From: a virus
IMG/VR virus record: IMGVR_UViG_3300037804_000367
Coordinates: 1 to 64,000 of that record
Direction: 5' to 3' (one strand)
Length of the DNA: 64,000 bases
Position 1 is the stretch's first letter. Every line of letters begins with the position of its first letter. The notes beneath the pieces are model-generated. The model made no database searches, was not told the DNA's origin, and saw nothing but the letters and a program-made list of their open reading frames with translations. A program made the position numbers and the translations under genes. This document shows, piece by piece, positions 8,297 through 16,543 of this stretch.

Positions 8297-9016
8297 TCAA
8301 TTAGGAACAAGTTCAAAAAATTGTAGTAATGATTTTGGATCATTAACTGAAACGACTTCGCCTGATAGTAATTTAAAATAATAATCATCATCTAACACTC
8401 CAATGTATCTAAAGATAGAAGCATCATTAATACACGAAATGTAATCTTTTCCTGATTCAAATGCCATCGCAGGATTTGTTATCATGTTGTTATATTTGAA
8501 TTGTAACTCTGATATGGTATCGTGTTGATCACTATTTCTGTTTTGTTCTTTTTCTATCAATCTGTTTATTTTTGAACACGCTACACTAATAGGATCATTT
8601 AACTCACTAATGATCTGTCTTCGAGGTTTGCTATTTTCAGAGAGACGGTCAGTATCATCTCTTGTTAAATGTCCTATTATGGAATGCATATCCTGTAATG
8701 ACTTTTTACTAATTTTAAGTTGTTCCATTCCACTTTTTATATCAACTTGTAATTGTAATTGTTTTATTTTACTCGCTATGGCATTTCTCTTGATCAGTTT
8801 AGAGACAATACCTCTTGCTTGTCGCAATGCACTGACTTTATTATAATCTATATCTCTAACAGTGTCAACAAGTCTCATCATTGGATGTTTAGAATCGGTT
8901 GAAGATTCATGTACTAATGTTTCAAGAAACTTTGTATAGAACTTTGTTGACTCTCCTATTGGAATTACGATGCCCTTAAAATTTAATTCTGTTACTTTAT
9001 TCTGCAAAGTATTCAT
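8297..9016 (-). CDS. hypothetical protein
   Basis: 239 residues. The middle (about residues 65-165) is lysine/glutamate-rich and probably a helical bundle or coiled coil; the ends look globular. No family recognised. It lies upstream of nrdB, separated by the late promoter at 8277. Confidence 0.6.
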   Translation of the reverse strand: MNTLQNKVTELNFKGIVIPIGESTKFYTKFLETLVHESSTDSKHPMMRLVDTVRDIDYNKVSALRQARGIVSKLIKRNAIASKIKQLQLQVDIKSGMEQLKISKKSLQDMHSIIGHLTRDDTDRLSENSKPRRQIISELNDPISVACSKINRLIEKEQNRNSDQHDTISELQFKYNNMITNPAMAFESGKDYISCINDASIFRYIGVLDDDYYFKLLSGEVVSVNDPKSLLQFFELVPN

Positions 9017-9086
9017 AATTATCTCCTAGTTTAGATGTATTTTATTTTCTTATAAGATGGTAGATTTGTAAGGTCTTCTAAAATAT

Positions 9087-9094
9087 TATAAATA
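9087..9094 (+). promoter_or_regulatory. T4-type late promoter (rightward)
   Basis: Exact TATAAATA 31 bases upstream of the ATG at 9126, the expected spacing for a T4-like late gene. It is one of the few rightward promoters in the window. Confidence 0.8.
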
Positions 9095-9125
9095 ATAATG
9101 AGGTTATTTAAAAAAGGAAAACAAT

Positions 9126-9434
9126 ATGAGAAAATCTAACCCAGTAAAAAATGATTTGTTTAACTCCCTACCTCGCAAACCACTAATTCTAAAAAGGTTG
9201 TCTAGTCAAGAAGCTACACCGGAATTTGTTTTAGTTGGGGGGCCATTTGATGGTAAGAGATATAATATCGATTTAAATGAAACTTCGATTCATCTCAACA
9301 GCGGAGGTCGTGTTCAAGTGTATCACAAAACTAATATTGAAGACGAGACAGGATTAAAAGTATCTTTCTTTCGTCATCAATCCATTAGCGATCTGTCAGC
9401 TGTCATTAAATGCATTTCAAATTATATGATGTAA
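9126..9434 (+). CDS. hypothetical late protein with GGPFDG motif
   Basis: 102 residues. LVGGPFDGKRYNIDLNE (about 37-53) is a motif seen in many small phage and bacterial proteins of unknown function; the rest is beta-rich. It is a single-gene late unit: late promoter at 9087, ribosome-binding site AAGGA, terminator at 9441. Confidence 0.65.
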   Translation: MRKSNPVKNDLFNSLPRKPLILKRLSSQEATPEFVLVGGPFDGKRYNIDLNETSIHLNSGGRVQVYHKTNIEDETGLKVSFFRHQSISDLSAVIKCISNYMM

Positions 9435-9440
9435 CAAAAA

Positions 9441-9470
9441 AAAAGAACCAGTAAAAAAACTGGTTCTTTT
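9441..9470. terminator. bidirectional terminator
   Basis: A perfect 12-bp stem (AAAAGAACCAGT / ACTGGTTCTTTT) with a six-A loop, A-rich on one side and T-rich on the other. It sits between the converging genes ending at 9434 and 9496 and should stop both. Confidence 0.9.
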
Positions 9471-9495
9471 TAAAATGTTATGTTTGATCTAGTGA

Positions 9496-9924
9496 TCAGT
9501 CCATATAAACTTTCCTACCCGTACGTGGATCAATATAATATTTTCGAGTCTCTCGTTGGACCGGAACTTCTTCATTGACCGTTATCACTTTCCTTCGTTT
9601 GATGATAACAACTTCTCCCTGTTCCTGTCTTGGAACACTTCTAGGTGCTGGAGTGTAAAGTGGATCGTGCTGTTTTCTTCGTTCCAATTCACCCAATCGT
9701 CTATCCTGAGTAGCCTGACCATCTTTGTATTTATGAACACCGTAACCAGTTATACCACCAATAACAGTTCCAATAGCAGCCCCTCTCCAAGTATTGCCAG
9801 TTTTTTTACCAACTACTGCACCAGTACCTCCACCAAGCAATCCGCCAAGGGCAACTGAACGTTCCATTGTACCACAAGAAGTTACCATTAACGCTACTGC
9901 AATCATGATTATGACTTTTTTCAT
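9496..9924 (-). CDS. lipoprotein with glycine-zipper domain
   Basis: 142 residues. A signal peptide ends in the lipobox VTSC at residues 14-17. A glycine-zipper stretch (residues 25-65: GGLLGGGTGAVVGKK, GAAIGTVIGGITGYG) resembles Rickettsia 17-kDa/YcfJ-type outer-membrane lipoproteins. The C-terminal half is charged, ending in RKYYIDPRTGRKVYMD. Probably exported and lipidated, acting at the host envelope. It is driven by the sigma70-type promoter at 9969-9996, so it is made early. Confidence 0.75.
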   Translation of the reverse strand: MKKVIIMIAVALMVTSCGTMERSVALGGLLGGGTGAVVGKKTGNTWRGAAIGTVIGGITGYGVHKYKDGQATQDRRLGELERRKQHDPLYTPAPRSVPRQEQGEVVIIKRRKVITVNEEVPVQRETRKYYIDPRTGRKVYMD

Positions 9925-9968
9925 TTTGTTTCCTTTTTGTTTTTTTTAATTTCTCTCTTACCTACTTT

Positions 9969-9996
9969 AATATACACCCTTAAACAGATAAGACAA
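9969..9996 (-). promoter_or_regulatory. conserved early promoter (leftward)
   Basis: Minus-strand -35 TTGTCT (9996-9991) and -10 TATATT (9974-9969) with a 16-base spacer containing TAAGGGTG. It lies 45 bases upstream of the glycine-zipper lipoprotein gene. Confidence 0.75.
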
Positions 9997-10101
9997 GCTC
10001 AAAACTAATTTATTCCGCAATATAATAGTAATAAATCCATAAAAGTTTAGTGGTACTTTAATTAAATATTGAGTATTTACAGACATGCAGAGGAGAATTA
10101 C

Positions 10102-10109
10102 TATAAATA
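10102..10109 (+). promoter_or_regulatory. T4-type late promoter (rightward)
   Basis: Exact TATAAATA, 26 bases upstream of the ATG at 10136, with AAGGA ribosome-binding site between. Confidence 0.8.
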
Positions 10110-10135
10110 ATCATAACAACTAAAAGGATTTAATT

Positions 10136-10942
10136 ATGAAATGGTATATGTGTTTAGTACTTTGTATTTCTCTAACAGGATGTAATACAATAAAAGGATG
10201 GTTCGGGAGTAATGATCCTCATGTTCCAGTCAAGACAGAGTTCTCTGTTGATGTTACCGATACAAAAGAACTTGTAAAGGACTCAGCAGCTGCTATTGAA
10301 AAGTCAGCAGACGCAATTGAAAACGTAACAAATAGAATTGTTCCTGAAAATATTGAACCTTCAAAGAAGCTCATCAAAGCTGAGACTACCAAATTAAAAA
10401 CCGTCACGGGTGATTTGGCTAAAGTACATAGTGATCTAAAAGTAATTGAGGACGAGGAGAAAGAAGTTATAACATCAGCCACTACCTTGAAAAATCAATT
10501 AGAGGCTTCTACTAAAGAGATTGAAGAGTATAAAAACGGTGCTAAGAAAAAACAACAAACTATTTGGATGTCTATTATGGCCGCATGTGGTATTGGATTT
10601 CTTGTGGGAGTGTTCATGGCAGTGTCTGGCAATACTAAAATAGGTACATCGATTGCAATAACTAGTTTAGTTGTTTCAGCAGTAGCTTATTTCATGGCAG
10701 CTTATGCTTGGATAGTAGCTCTGTGCGGAGGAGTTTTGTTTATCATTGCATTTGGATTCGTAATCCAATACATGTACCGATACAAGAAAGCTGTTATAGA
10801 AACTGCTACCTCATTAGAAGTAGTCAAATCTTCTGATAAAATTCTGTGGGATACCAATAGAGAATTGGTTCAAAAGATCCAATCACCTCATACTTCTAAA
10901 ATCATTAAAGATATAAAGACTACTCATATCAACAATAAATAA
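10136..10942 (+). CDS. late membrane lipoprotein with coiled coil
   Basis: 268 residues. The lipobox LTGC is at residues 13-16. Residues 40-140 form a likely coiled coil (KELVKDSAAAIEKSADAIEN and EIEEYKNGAKKKQQ). Two strongly hydrophobic segments follow (about 148-165 and 173-212), then a charged tail. The combination of envelope anchor, coiled coil and late promoter would suit a lysis or superinfection role such as a spanin-like protein. No family is recognised and the order of parts is not that of a known spanin. It is a single-gene unit ending at the terminator at 10950. Confidence 0.65.
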   Translation: MKWYMCLVLCISLTGCNTIKGWFGSNDPHVPVKTEFSVDVTDTKELVKDSAAAIEKSADAIENVTNRIVPENIEPSKKLIKAETTKLKTVTGDLAKVHSDLKVIEDEEKEVITSATTLKNQLEASTKEIEEYKNGAKKKQQTIWMSIMAACGIGFLVGVFMAVSGNTKIGTSIAITSLVVSAVAYFMAAYAWIVALCGGVLFIIAFGFVIQYMYRYKKAVIETATSLEVVKSSDKILWDTNRELVQKIQSPHTSKIIKDIKTTHINNK

Positions 10943-10949
10943 TTTAAAC

Positions 10950-10984
10950 AAAAAGAGAGATGGAAAAAATCCATCTCTCTTTTT
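10950..10984. terminator. bidirectional terminator
   Basis: Inverted repeat AAAGAGAGATGGA / TCCATCTCTCTTT with an A-rich loop and T-run, between the converging genes ending at 10942 and 10985. Confidence 0.9.
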
Positions 10985-11233
10985 TTAATTACATTTCAAA
11001 CAAGTGAAAGTAGTTTTACCTTTTACGTATGACACATACAAACTTTCTCTTCTTCTTCCAGTATCAAACCCATCTGCCCTTATCCAACCTTGAACGTTGC
11101 ATTTGTTACAGTTTTGATAATTAAAATTCGGGCTTGAAGCTTCCTCCAAGTCCTGAGTGCAATTCGTTTCTTTTTGTGAAGGTATCGACTCTGAATTGTT
11201 CAAAGTCTTCTTTTTCTTCTTCTTTGTTGCCAT
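10985..11233 (-). CDS. small protein with zinc-ribbon-like cysteines
   Basis: 82 residues. A lysine-rich, low-complexity N-terminus is followed by CNKC (residues 42-45) and a terminal CLKC, a possible zinc ribbon. The start at 11233 has an AAGGA site 8 bases upstream. The first 113 bases overlap the end of the P-loop gene (11121-11759) in another frame, an unusually long overlap for this genome. Confidence 0.6.
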   Translation of the reverse strand: MATKKKKKKTLNNSESIPSQKETNCTQDLEEASSPNFNYQNCNKCNVQGWIRADGFDTGRRRESLYVSYVKGKTTFTCLKCN

Positions 11234-11759
11234 TCCAAAGTTCCTTTGTTAAATGTTTTAAAATATTTACAGATACATTTCTGTCTCCATCTATTTCAAT
11301 ATAAGGAATATTGATATCATCTAAAAGATCTTTTAGTTGTTTTGATATGTGATTACTTTGTTGTTCTGTTTGTAATCTACCTTTTGCCTTATAAGGCTTT
11401 GTCCTATTAATAAAAAAGTTCAAGTTGTTATAACTATTAAACAACGACAAAGCTAACTCATTGAAGCAACTCACTGTGTCAGTAGGTTTATATAACATAC
11501 CTAACAACAAAGGACTGTCAGTGATAATAAAATCAACTTTGCCTTTTAGTATTTGAAGTTCATGGTTTTGCTTTGCTGTTATGTACAGTTGATCGTTCAA
11601 TGTTTCTGAACGATTGTTCCATACACATTTCTTTGCATATTCACAAACAACTTCAACATCAACATCTTCCATCTTTAAAAGACTGAACAATCCTGATGCA
11701 GCAGTTGATTTACCTGCACCAGGAGCTCCAAACATATTAATAACTTTTGTATCTTTCAA
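11121..11759 (-). CDS. P-loop ATPase/kinase-like protein
   Basis: 212 residues. The Walker A motif GAPGAGKST is at about 10-18, with a Walker B-like FIITDSPL at about 78-85. The layout resembles small AAA_28/deoxynucleoside-kinase-like NTPases found in phages, with a possible lid region RTKPYKAKGR. The substrate is unknown. It starts 11 bases after the glycosyltransferase-sulfotransferase gene, in the same operon, and its C-terminus overlaps the downstream gene by 113 bases. Confidence 0.75.
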   Translation of the reverse strand: MKDTKVINMFGAPGAGKSTAASGLFSLLKMEDVDVEVVCEYAKKCVWNNRSETLNDQLYITAKQNHELQILKGKVDFIITDSPLLLGMLYKPTDTVSCFNELALSLFNSYNNLNFFINRTKPYKAKGRLQTEQQSNHISKQLKDLLDDINIPYIEIDGDRNVSVNILKHLTKELWNGNKEEEKEDFEQFRVDTFTKRNELHSGLGGSFKPEF

Positions 11760-11770
11760 GTTTACAATCC

Positions 11771-13198
11771 TTATTTTTTATATCCTAGTGCTTCAAAGTC
11801 TCGAACAAAATAATTATAAACTTGTTCTTTCATCTTTGAATTTAATTGTTGTGGTTTAAAATAATGAGTCGAAATGTCAAAGGTTGGAAGCTCAGTAGGA
11901 ACTTTATTACTCACTGATTTATTATCATTACCATTAGTGATAAAGTTCTTCCAATCAGTATCTAATGATTCATATTTTAATAGTACATCAATATCATTTA
12001 GATCTTTTATAAAGTCCATCTGTTTCCAAAATTGACCACTTACTATTCTACCTTGTTCAAGTAGATCGCAAATTTCCTGAAGCGTCTTTCCTTTAAGTAA
12101 GTGATGATCAGGGTGAGGAGATGCTCTGTTATAAAATATACTTTCTTCCATTAATGTAACATTGACTAAAGAAATAAATCTATCATATGGATTTCTAACA
12201 ACAGTCACAACAGTACGAGGTTTAAACATATCATCTTTAAGATCTAAGATTTTTATTCCGAAGTCGAAAGGTAAACTCAATGCGTTTACTAATCGAGATG
12301 TCCCTGTTCGAGGTACTGGAACAACATGTATATCATATTGCGATATCTCTTCAAGTTCTTTCAAAGCTGATTGTTCTAATTTAACTAATGAAGTTGCAGT
12401 GAAGGACTCATGACCCATAAACTCTTTCTTGACTCCTACCGTATCTAAGTTTAGCTCGTTCCAACCAATAAAATAGTTACGTAGTCTTTCTTCAAGTATG
12501 TTTGGATATGGAATACCTTTATCTCTAACGAACCTGTGAACCCAAATCAATTCAGGTAAGCAATAAATCTTTCTATTATTCTGTCTGTACTTTTCGTGAA
12601 TGTAATATTCTTCACCACCAAACCCAATAAAGTTCTGACTAAATCCTAACCATGTACTTCTCTTTGCTCCAAAGAGACCCATACCGTGACCAGGAATTTC
12701 AAATTTCTCTTTAGGGAGGTCTTCAAATTTTACTTGATCTCCCCATCTTCCAAACATAAAACCGCCCCATTCAGGAACCATCTTACAAGTAGCAGACACT
12801 CTATCATCAGTAGCCATCGGACCATGAATCAAAGCATCGCAATTAGGATTGTCTTCAAAGTGCTTAACAAAAGAATCAAATGCTCCTTCTTCAAGAAGTA
12901 CATGACAATCTAAACATAGAACATAATCTCCACTCGCTCTTTCAAATACAACGTTTCTGATCGCAGTACTTCTTCGATACGTATATGGAATGTAAGTGAC
13001 CTTGATAGCTTGTCTGAGGGTCCTGGAATAGTCTTTAACACATTGTCCTGATGCACTGTTTGGATTATTATCAACTAAGATAAGTTCGACATCATCTCTA
13101 CCTTTTAGTTGGTGCATCAGAAGAGATTGTACTGTAAAGAATACTCCTTCCCAGTCATCATAAACAGCCATACCGATTGTGTATTTAATTTTACTCAT
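11771..13198 (-). CDS. fused family-2 glycosyltransferase and sulfotransferase
   Basis: About 475 residues from the ATG at 13198, chosen because GGAGG lies 5 bases upstream; an upstream ATG at 13246 has no such site. Residues 1-260 are a GT-A glycosyltransferase: IGMAVYDDWEGV, LILVDNNPNS, then a metal-binding-type VLCLDCHVLLEE. Residues about 300-475 are a sulfotransferase: VVPVPRTGTSRLVNAL (PAPS 5' loop) and VVTVVRNPYDRFISL (3'-phosphate site). Both domain calls rest on motifs. The fusion suggests that one protein adds a sugar and sulfates it, or sulfates a neighbouring glycan. The target could be the virion, phage DNA or host surface; the sequence does not say. Confidence 0.8.
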   Translation of the reverse strand: MSKIKYTIGMAVYDDWEGVFFTVQSLLMHQLKGRDDVELILVDNNPNSASGQCVKDYSRTLRQAIKVTYIPYTYRRSTAIRNVVFERASGDYVLCLDCHVLLEEGAFDSFVKHFEDNPNCDALIHGPMATDDRVSATCKMVPEWGGFMFGRWGDQVKFEDLPKEKFEIPGHGMGLFGAKRSTWLGFSQNFIGFGGEEYYIHEKYRQNNRKIYCLPELIWVHRFVRDKGIPYPNILEERLRNYFIGWNELNLDTVGVKKEFMGHESFTATSLVKLEQSALKELEEISQYDIHVVPVPRTGTSRLVNALSLPFDFGIKILDLKDDMFKPRTVVTVVRNPYDRFISLVNVTLMEESIFYNRASPHPDHHLLKGKTLQEICDLLEQGRIVSGQFWKQMDFIKDLNDIDVLLKYESLDTDWKNFITNGNDNKSVSNKVPTELPTFDISTHYFKPQQLNSKMKEQVYNYFVRDFEALGYKK

Positions 13199-13487
13199 CA
13201 CATCCTCCAAATACTTTGTTCTCATTAATTGTGTTGATAATAACATCCATTGATAATGTTTTTAAAGATACTGTATTTCCATTTGGGATCTGAAACATGA
13301 ACTTAAACTCATCAGATGACTTCTTGTAACAAGTACAAGCAATGTTTGATTTGTTCGGATCTATAATAATGGACCAGTATCTCGAATCATTATCAGAGAA
13401 TTTATCAATAATTATTCTTGATTTAATTTTACTATCTAGTAAACGTTTACGAAAATAGCTAAGTGTATAAAGTTTATTTGTTGACAT
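13191..13487 (-). CDS. hypothetical protein
   Basis: 98 residues, no family recognised. Basic N-terminus, then beta-rich segments (RYWSIIIDPNKSNIACTC). It lies 5 bases after the clamp gene and overlaps the glycosyltransferase start by 8 bases, so the three are co-transcribed and probably coupled. Confidence 0.55.
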   Translation of the reverse strand: MSTNKLYTLSYFRKRLLDSKIKSRIIIDKFSDNDSRYWSIIIDPNKSNIACTCYKKSSDEFKFMFQIPNGNTVSLKTLSMDVIINTINENKVFGGCDE

Positions 13488-13492
13488 AATGA

Positions 13493-14251
13493 TTATCCTT
13501 TTGAAGTTCTTACTAATAGTTTCATGTCAATGTAAAAACTTTCTCCGAGTTTCTTTGTGGCATCAACAACTACAAATTTATATTCAGGTACTACTGATAT
13601 TTTTAACTTATCAGTTTTGAGAGTAGTAATAGTTAGAGCATTTGCAAATACTAGTGTTTGAGGATTTACAAGTGTCCCACTCTCGATCTTATCTGATATA
13701 GGAAGTGATATACTATCTGAAAATTTATTCATTCTGTCACCCATCTCACCAACGATTTCATTCTTTCGTTGATAGATATAAATCTTAACTTGATCAGGTT
13801 TGTCAGCAACAACTGAACAAGAAGATAAGAACTGACGAAATTGTTTATAGTCACATTCAAAAACACTTTCAGGTTTCAATTCTGTTTTAAGAGCTTTGGA
13901 TACAAACATTTCTATTTGATCTTCCTTAACTGTTTTAAATCTGAACGAACCTTTTCCATTGTAAGATATGAAACCTTTATCATATTTCAATGTTATGATT
14001 TCATCACCACCTACTTTATTAATAAGTTCGATAGCTCTTTGAAATTTATTGATTTCTTTTAGACAAAAAGAGTGTTCGCCTTTCTCTGACACACATGAGT
14101 TTGTGGTGAAGAAGGCTCTTACCATTTGTCCTTCTCGTAACACATACGCAAATGTTTTATCTTCATCAACGACAAATTTTGCATCTGGAACTATCTGAAC
14201 AACTGAAGTAAGAAATTCACAAAACATTTCCACGTTTTCTATTTTAATCAT
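13493..14251 (-). CDS. probable DNA polymerase sliding clamp (gp45-like)
   Basis: 252 residues. Length, predicted alternating beta-strand pattern, and the position between gp32-like and other replication genes suggest a T4 gp45/PCNA-type clamp (gp45 is 228 residues). Features include a first-domain opening IENVEMFCEFLTSVVQIVPD, a mid-protein FECDYKQFRQFLSSCSVVAD and a final beta region ending in KLLVRTSKG. No single diagnostic motif is visible, so this rests on overall pattern and context. A structure prediction showing two or three clamp domains would settle it. Confidence 0.5.
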   Translation of the reverse strand: MIKIENVEMFCEFLTSVVQIVPDAKFVVDEDKTFAYVLREGQMVRAFFTTNSCVSEKGEHSFCLKEINKFQRAIELINKVGGDEIITLKYDKGFISYNGKGSFRFKTVKEDQIEMFVSKALKTELKPESVFECDYKQFRQFLSSCSVVADKPDQVKIYIYQRKNEIVGEMGDRMNKFSDSISLPISDKIESGTLVNPQTLVFANALTITTLKTDKLKISVVPEYKFVVVDATKKLGESFYIDMKLLVRTSKG

Positions 14252-14284
14252 ACAATGACTTATCCTATTAATATTATTGACTAC

Positions 14285-14298
14285 GATATATTATCATA
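14285..14298 (-). promoter_or_regulatory. possible middle-type promoter element
   Basis: The minus-strand sequence TATGATAATATATC lies 34 bases upstream of the clamp gene. The same TGATAATATATC core recurs before the helicase gene (18001-18012) and before queE (22257-22270). It could be an extended -10 of a middle promoter; no clear MotA-type box is visible. Confidence 0.35.
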
Positions 14299-14329
14299 CT
14301 GAGATGTAAATTTTAAAATTGAAACAAAA

Positions 14330-14358
14330 AAAAGCCGTCCAAAAAATGAACGGCTTTT
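14330..14358 (-). terminator. terminator after the gp32-like gene
   Basis: Stem AAAAGCCGT / ACGGCTTTT with an 11-base spacer; on the minus strand it is followed by a run of T. It ends the leftward gp32 transcription unit 18 bases past the stop. Confidence 0.85.
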
Positions 14359-14376
14359 GATAATTACTTAGCTATG

Positions 14377-15393
14377 TTAGGCTATGTCAGCTGACACGCT
14401 GTCTACAAGAGCACTGATTGAATCGATATCAAACTCATCGTCTTCATCAGCAACCGGAGCAGGTTCTTTCTTTGCTGTAGATTTTGCTTTTGTTTTAGTT
14501 GCCTTTACTGGCTTAACTTCTTTAACTTCAGCCTTTGGAGCATCTTCAATAGTTTCAACTTCTTCAACAGAAGATGATGCAGAAGGTTCAGTGTATGATT
14601 CATTAAGCATGTGAAGTCTGTAGAACTCATCAATATCATCATAAGTTGAAAGAGTACAAAGTTCTTTATCGAACTCACAAGCTTTAATCTGCTCAGATAG
14701 TTCAGCCATGTCAACATTAATTGACGACTTACCACGAGAGAATGAAGTTGTATAGTTATTAAAAGTTCCTGCAGAAGAAACGTTTTCAGTAACATTTAGA
14801 ATAAGATCGAACCCTTCTTCCGGATCAAAAGCATCACCAAAGTATGGATCATCAGCTGGAGCAGCTTCACCTTTCTTAATGATACCAAAAATCTCACGAG
14901 AGAGAAAGTCTTGGATCTTCTTACCATATCTCATGATACGAACTTGACCATTATTAGATTCGTTGTATCCATCAGCTACAACATACACTAATGCAAACCC
15001 AGAGAACTGACGCTTGAACGTATCGAACAATGCACGAGTAGTGGCTGACTTATTCTTTTCCCATTTCTTATAGTTTGCAGAATTTGCAGTACATATTGGG
15101 CATTTTTTAAATCCACCTGGCTCACCATCAAAATACTCAGACGTAGGACAAACGACATGATGATTTTGTTCATCAGCATCTTTGAACTTATGAACATAAC
15201 GATTGATAAATGGAGAGTTTATCTTTTCACGAGCAGAGCCTGTTGGATCTGAGTAGATGAGACGGAAGCGATATGAGTTACCAGGTTTAAACTGAATAAA
15301 GTTTTCGTTTGGTTTATATGCTTCTGTGGAGTTTGAGGCTTTGTTATCGAGCTGTTGCTTGTAAGCCTTGAGTTTGTCTAGATTACCTAACAT
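14377..15393 (-). CDS. 32: single-stranded DNA-binding protein (gp32-like)
   Basis: 338 residues (T4 gp32: 301). The core matches gp32: FKPGNSYRFRLIYSDP, then a zinc site HHVVCP...KKCPIC (about residues 78-101), NGQVRIMRYGKKIQDFL, and late beta segments. The tail from about 270 is low-complexity with Lys/Ala/Pro and ends in an acidic DEDDEFDIDSISALVD, the gp32 hallmark that contacts other replication proteins. It coats single-stranded DNA in replication, recombination and repair. A late promoter octamer lies upstream at 15500; T4 gene 32 likewise has more than one promoter class. Confidence 0.93.
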   Translation of the reverse strand: MLGNLDKLKAYKQQLDNKASNSTEAYKPNENFIQFKPGNSYRFRLIYSDPTGSAREKINSPFINRYVHKFKDADEQNHHVVCPTSEYFDGEPGGFKKCPICTANSANYKKWEKNKSATTRALFDTFKRQFSGFALVYVVADGYNESNNGQVRIMRYGKKIQDFLSREIFGIIKKGEAAPADDPYFGDAFDPEEGFDLILNVTENVSSAGTFNNYTTSFSRGKSSINVDMAELSEQIKACEFDKELCTLSTYDDIDEFYRLHMLNESYTEPSASSSVEEVETIEDAPKAEVKEVKPVKATKTKAKSTAKKEPAPVADEDDEFDIDSISALVDSVSADIA

Positions 15394-15499
15394 GTTATTT
15401 CCTTTTTATTTTTACAGTTAATTGTTACTTTTTATTTTCGCATTAACTTTTGGGTTTTTAATTTAATTTGTGAGAAAAATCATCTTTTTAACACATAGT

Positions 15500-15507
15500 T
15501 ATTTATA
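15500..15507 (-). promoter_or_regulatory. T4-type late promoter (leftward)
   Basis: Exact TATAAATA on the minus strand, 107 bases upstream of the gp32-like start, in the gap after the 225-residue gene. Confidence 0.65.
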
Positions 15508-15519
15508 CTTTTTTCACGA

Positions 15520-16197
15520 CTAAAGCTCCTTAGTTGCACTTTTTTTAGTTAAAATTATTTTGTCAACTGTCTGTTGAAAGTTGTCAGCAATGTTTGCAAT
15601 TCTTGGTATCATTATTGAATTATGTCTAAACTTTTTAAGGTCATCTTTAAGTGTCGGACACACATCAGCAACTAAGTCAGGCGGGTAAGAAATAGCTAAC
15701 AAATATTTAAATCCAGGTAACAGAGAAAGAAACTCTCCACAAATTGAACCAGCTTGTAAGTGCCTCAGTGCAATAGGAAATTGTAAGTCTTTTGAAAGAT
15801 ACTCTCCAACGTTTGCTACATTATTTTCTAAACAATACTTAACTACAAACCCCATTGATTTTAATATGGCAGATTCAATATCAGCTTTTGATCTATTATG
15901 TTTTTTACTGTCAGTATACAGCTTATATATTTTAATAGCTTTCTGTGATCCTAATATTTTTGGATCAACATATCCACGATCGTAATGTTCAAACACAGCA
16001 TCCAAAAATATCTCAGGATTTATAGCACCATTGTTTTGTTGAACTATCTTTGCAAACAATTCAAAGTAGGGCCAGCTTGGTTTCTCTTTTGCATTGTCAA
16101 AGTTTTCCATCTTACGCACGTGCTTGATATTCTTTGTATAGAAGAGAAGTTTCTTTCTATACAATTCATAAGCTTGATATTCATCGAAAGTTTTCAT
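15520..16197 (-). CDS. possible helicase loader (gp59-like by position)
   Basis: 225 residues, all-helical and charged. T4 gp59 has 217 residues, is all-helical, and its gene lies directly upstream of gene 32, exactly as here. No motif I can align convincingly supports homology, so the call is by synteny and size only. If correct it would load the gp41-like helicase onto gp32-coated forks. Confidence 0.4.
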   Translation of the reverse strand: MKTFDEYQAYELYRKKLLFYTKNIKHVRKMENFDNAKEKPSWPYFELFAKIVQQNNGAINPEIFLDAVFEHYDRGYVDPKILGSQKAIKIYKLYTDSKKHNRSKADIESAILKSMGFVVKYCLENNVANVGEYLSKDLQFPIALRHLQAGSICGEFLSLLPGFKYLLAISYPPDLVADVCPTLKDDLKKFRHNSIMIPRIANIADNFQQTVDKIILTKKSATKEL

Positions 16198-16214
16198 AAT
16201 ATCTTATTTGAATA

Positions 16215-16490
16215 TTAAACTAAGTGTTTCTTTAATCTATTGAGAAATCTTTTATTGTTGAATAGATCAGGAAATATATTTGCAAGTACAAGGAGACCAT
16301 ATTCTAAATCAAAGTAGAGTGTTTCTTCTATGACTTTTAGAATTTCTTCTTTTGATCTAAACGTTTTCTTTATTTTAAGTTCAATGAGATCAATAGCATC
16401 CTCTTTATAATATTGACGAAGTAATGGGAGAGCTTGCTTAGCATCAATAGGAATGTGCACTTTTCTAGTTTCAAATCGTGAAGTTGACAT
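16215..16490 (-). CDS. hypothetical protein, gp33 position
   Basis: 91 residues, helical, basic C-terminus (NNKRFLNRLKKHL). In T4, gene 33 (late transcription co-activator, 112 residues) occupies this place upstream of gene 59. The many late promoters in this window require such a factor, but sequence similarity is not visible. Call it a candidate only. Confidence 0.4.
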   Translation of the reverse strand: MSTSRFETRKVHIPIDAKQALPLLRQYYKEDAIDLIELKIKKTFRSKEEILKVIEETLYFDLEYGLLVLANIFPDLFNNKRFLNRLKKHLV

Positions 16491-16543
16491 AGGTACCTTT
16501 ATTGTTTAGTTATAAATTATTATCTAGTTAATCAATGTAAATG

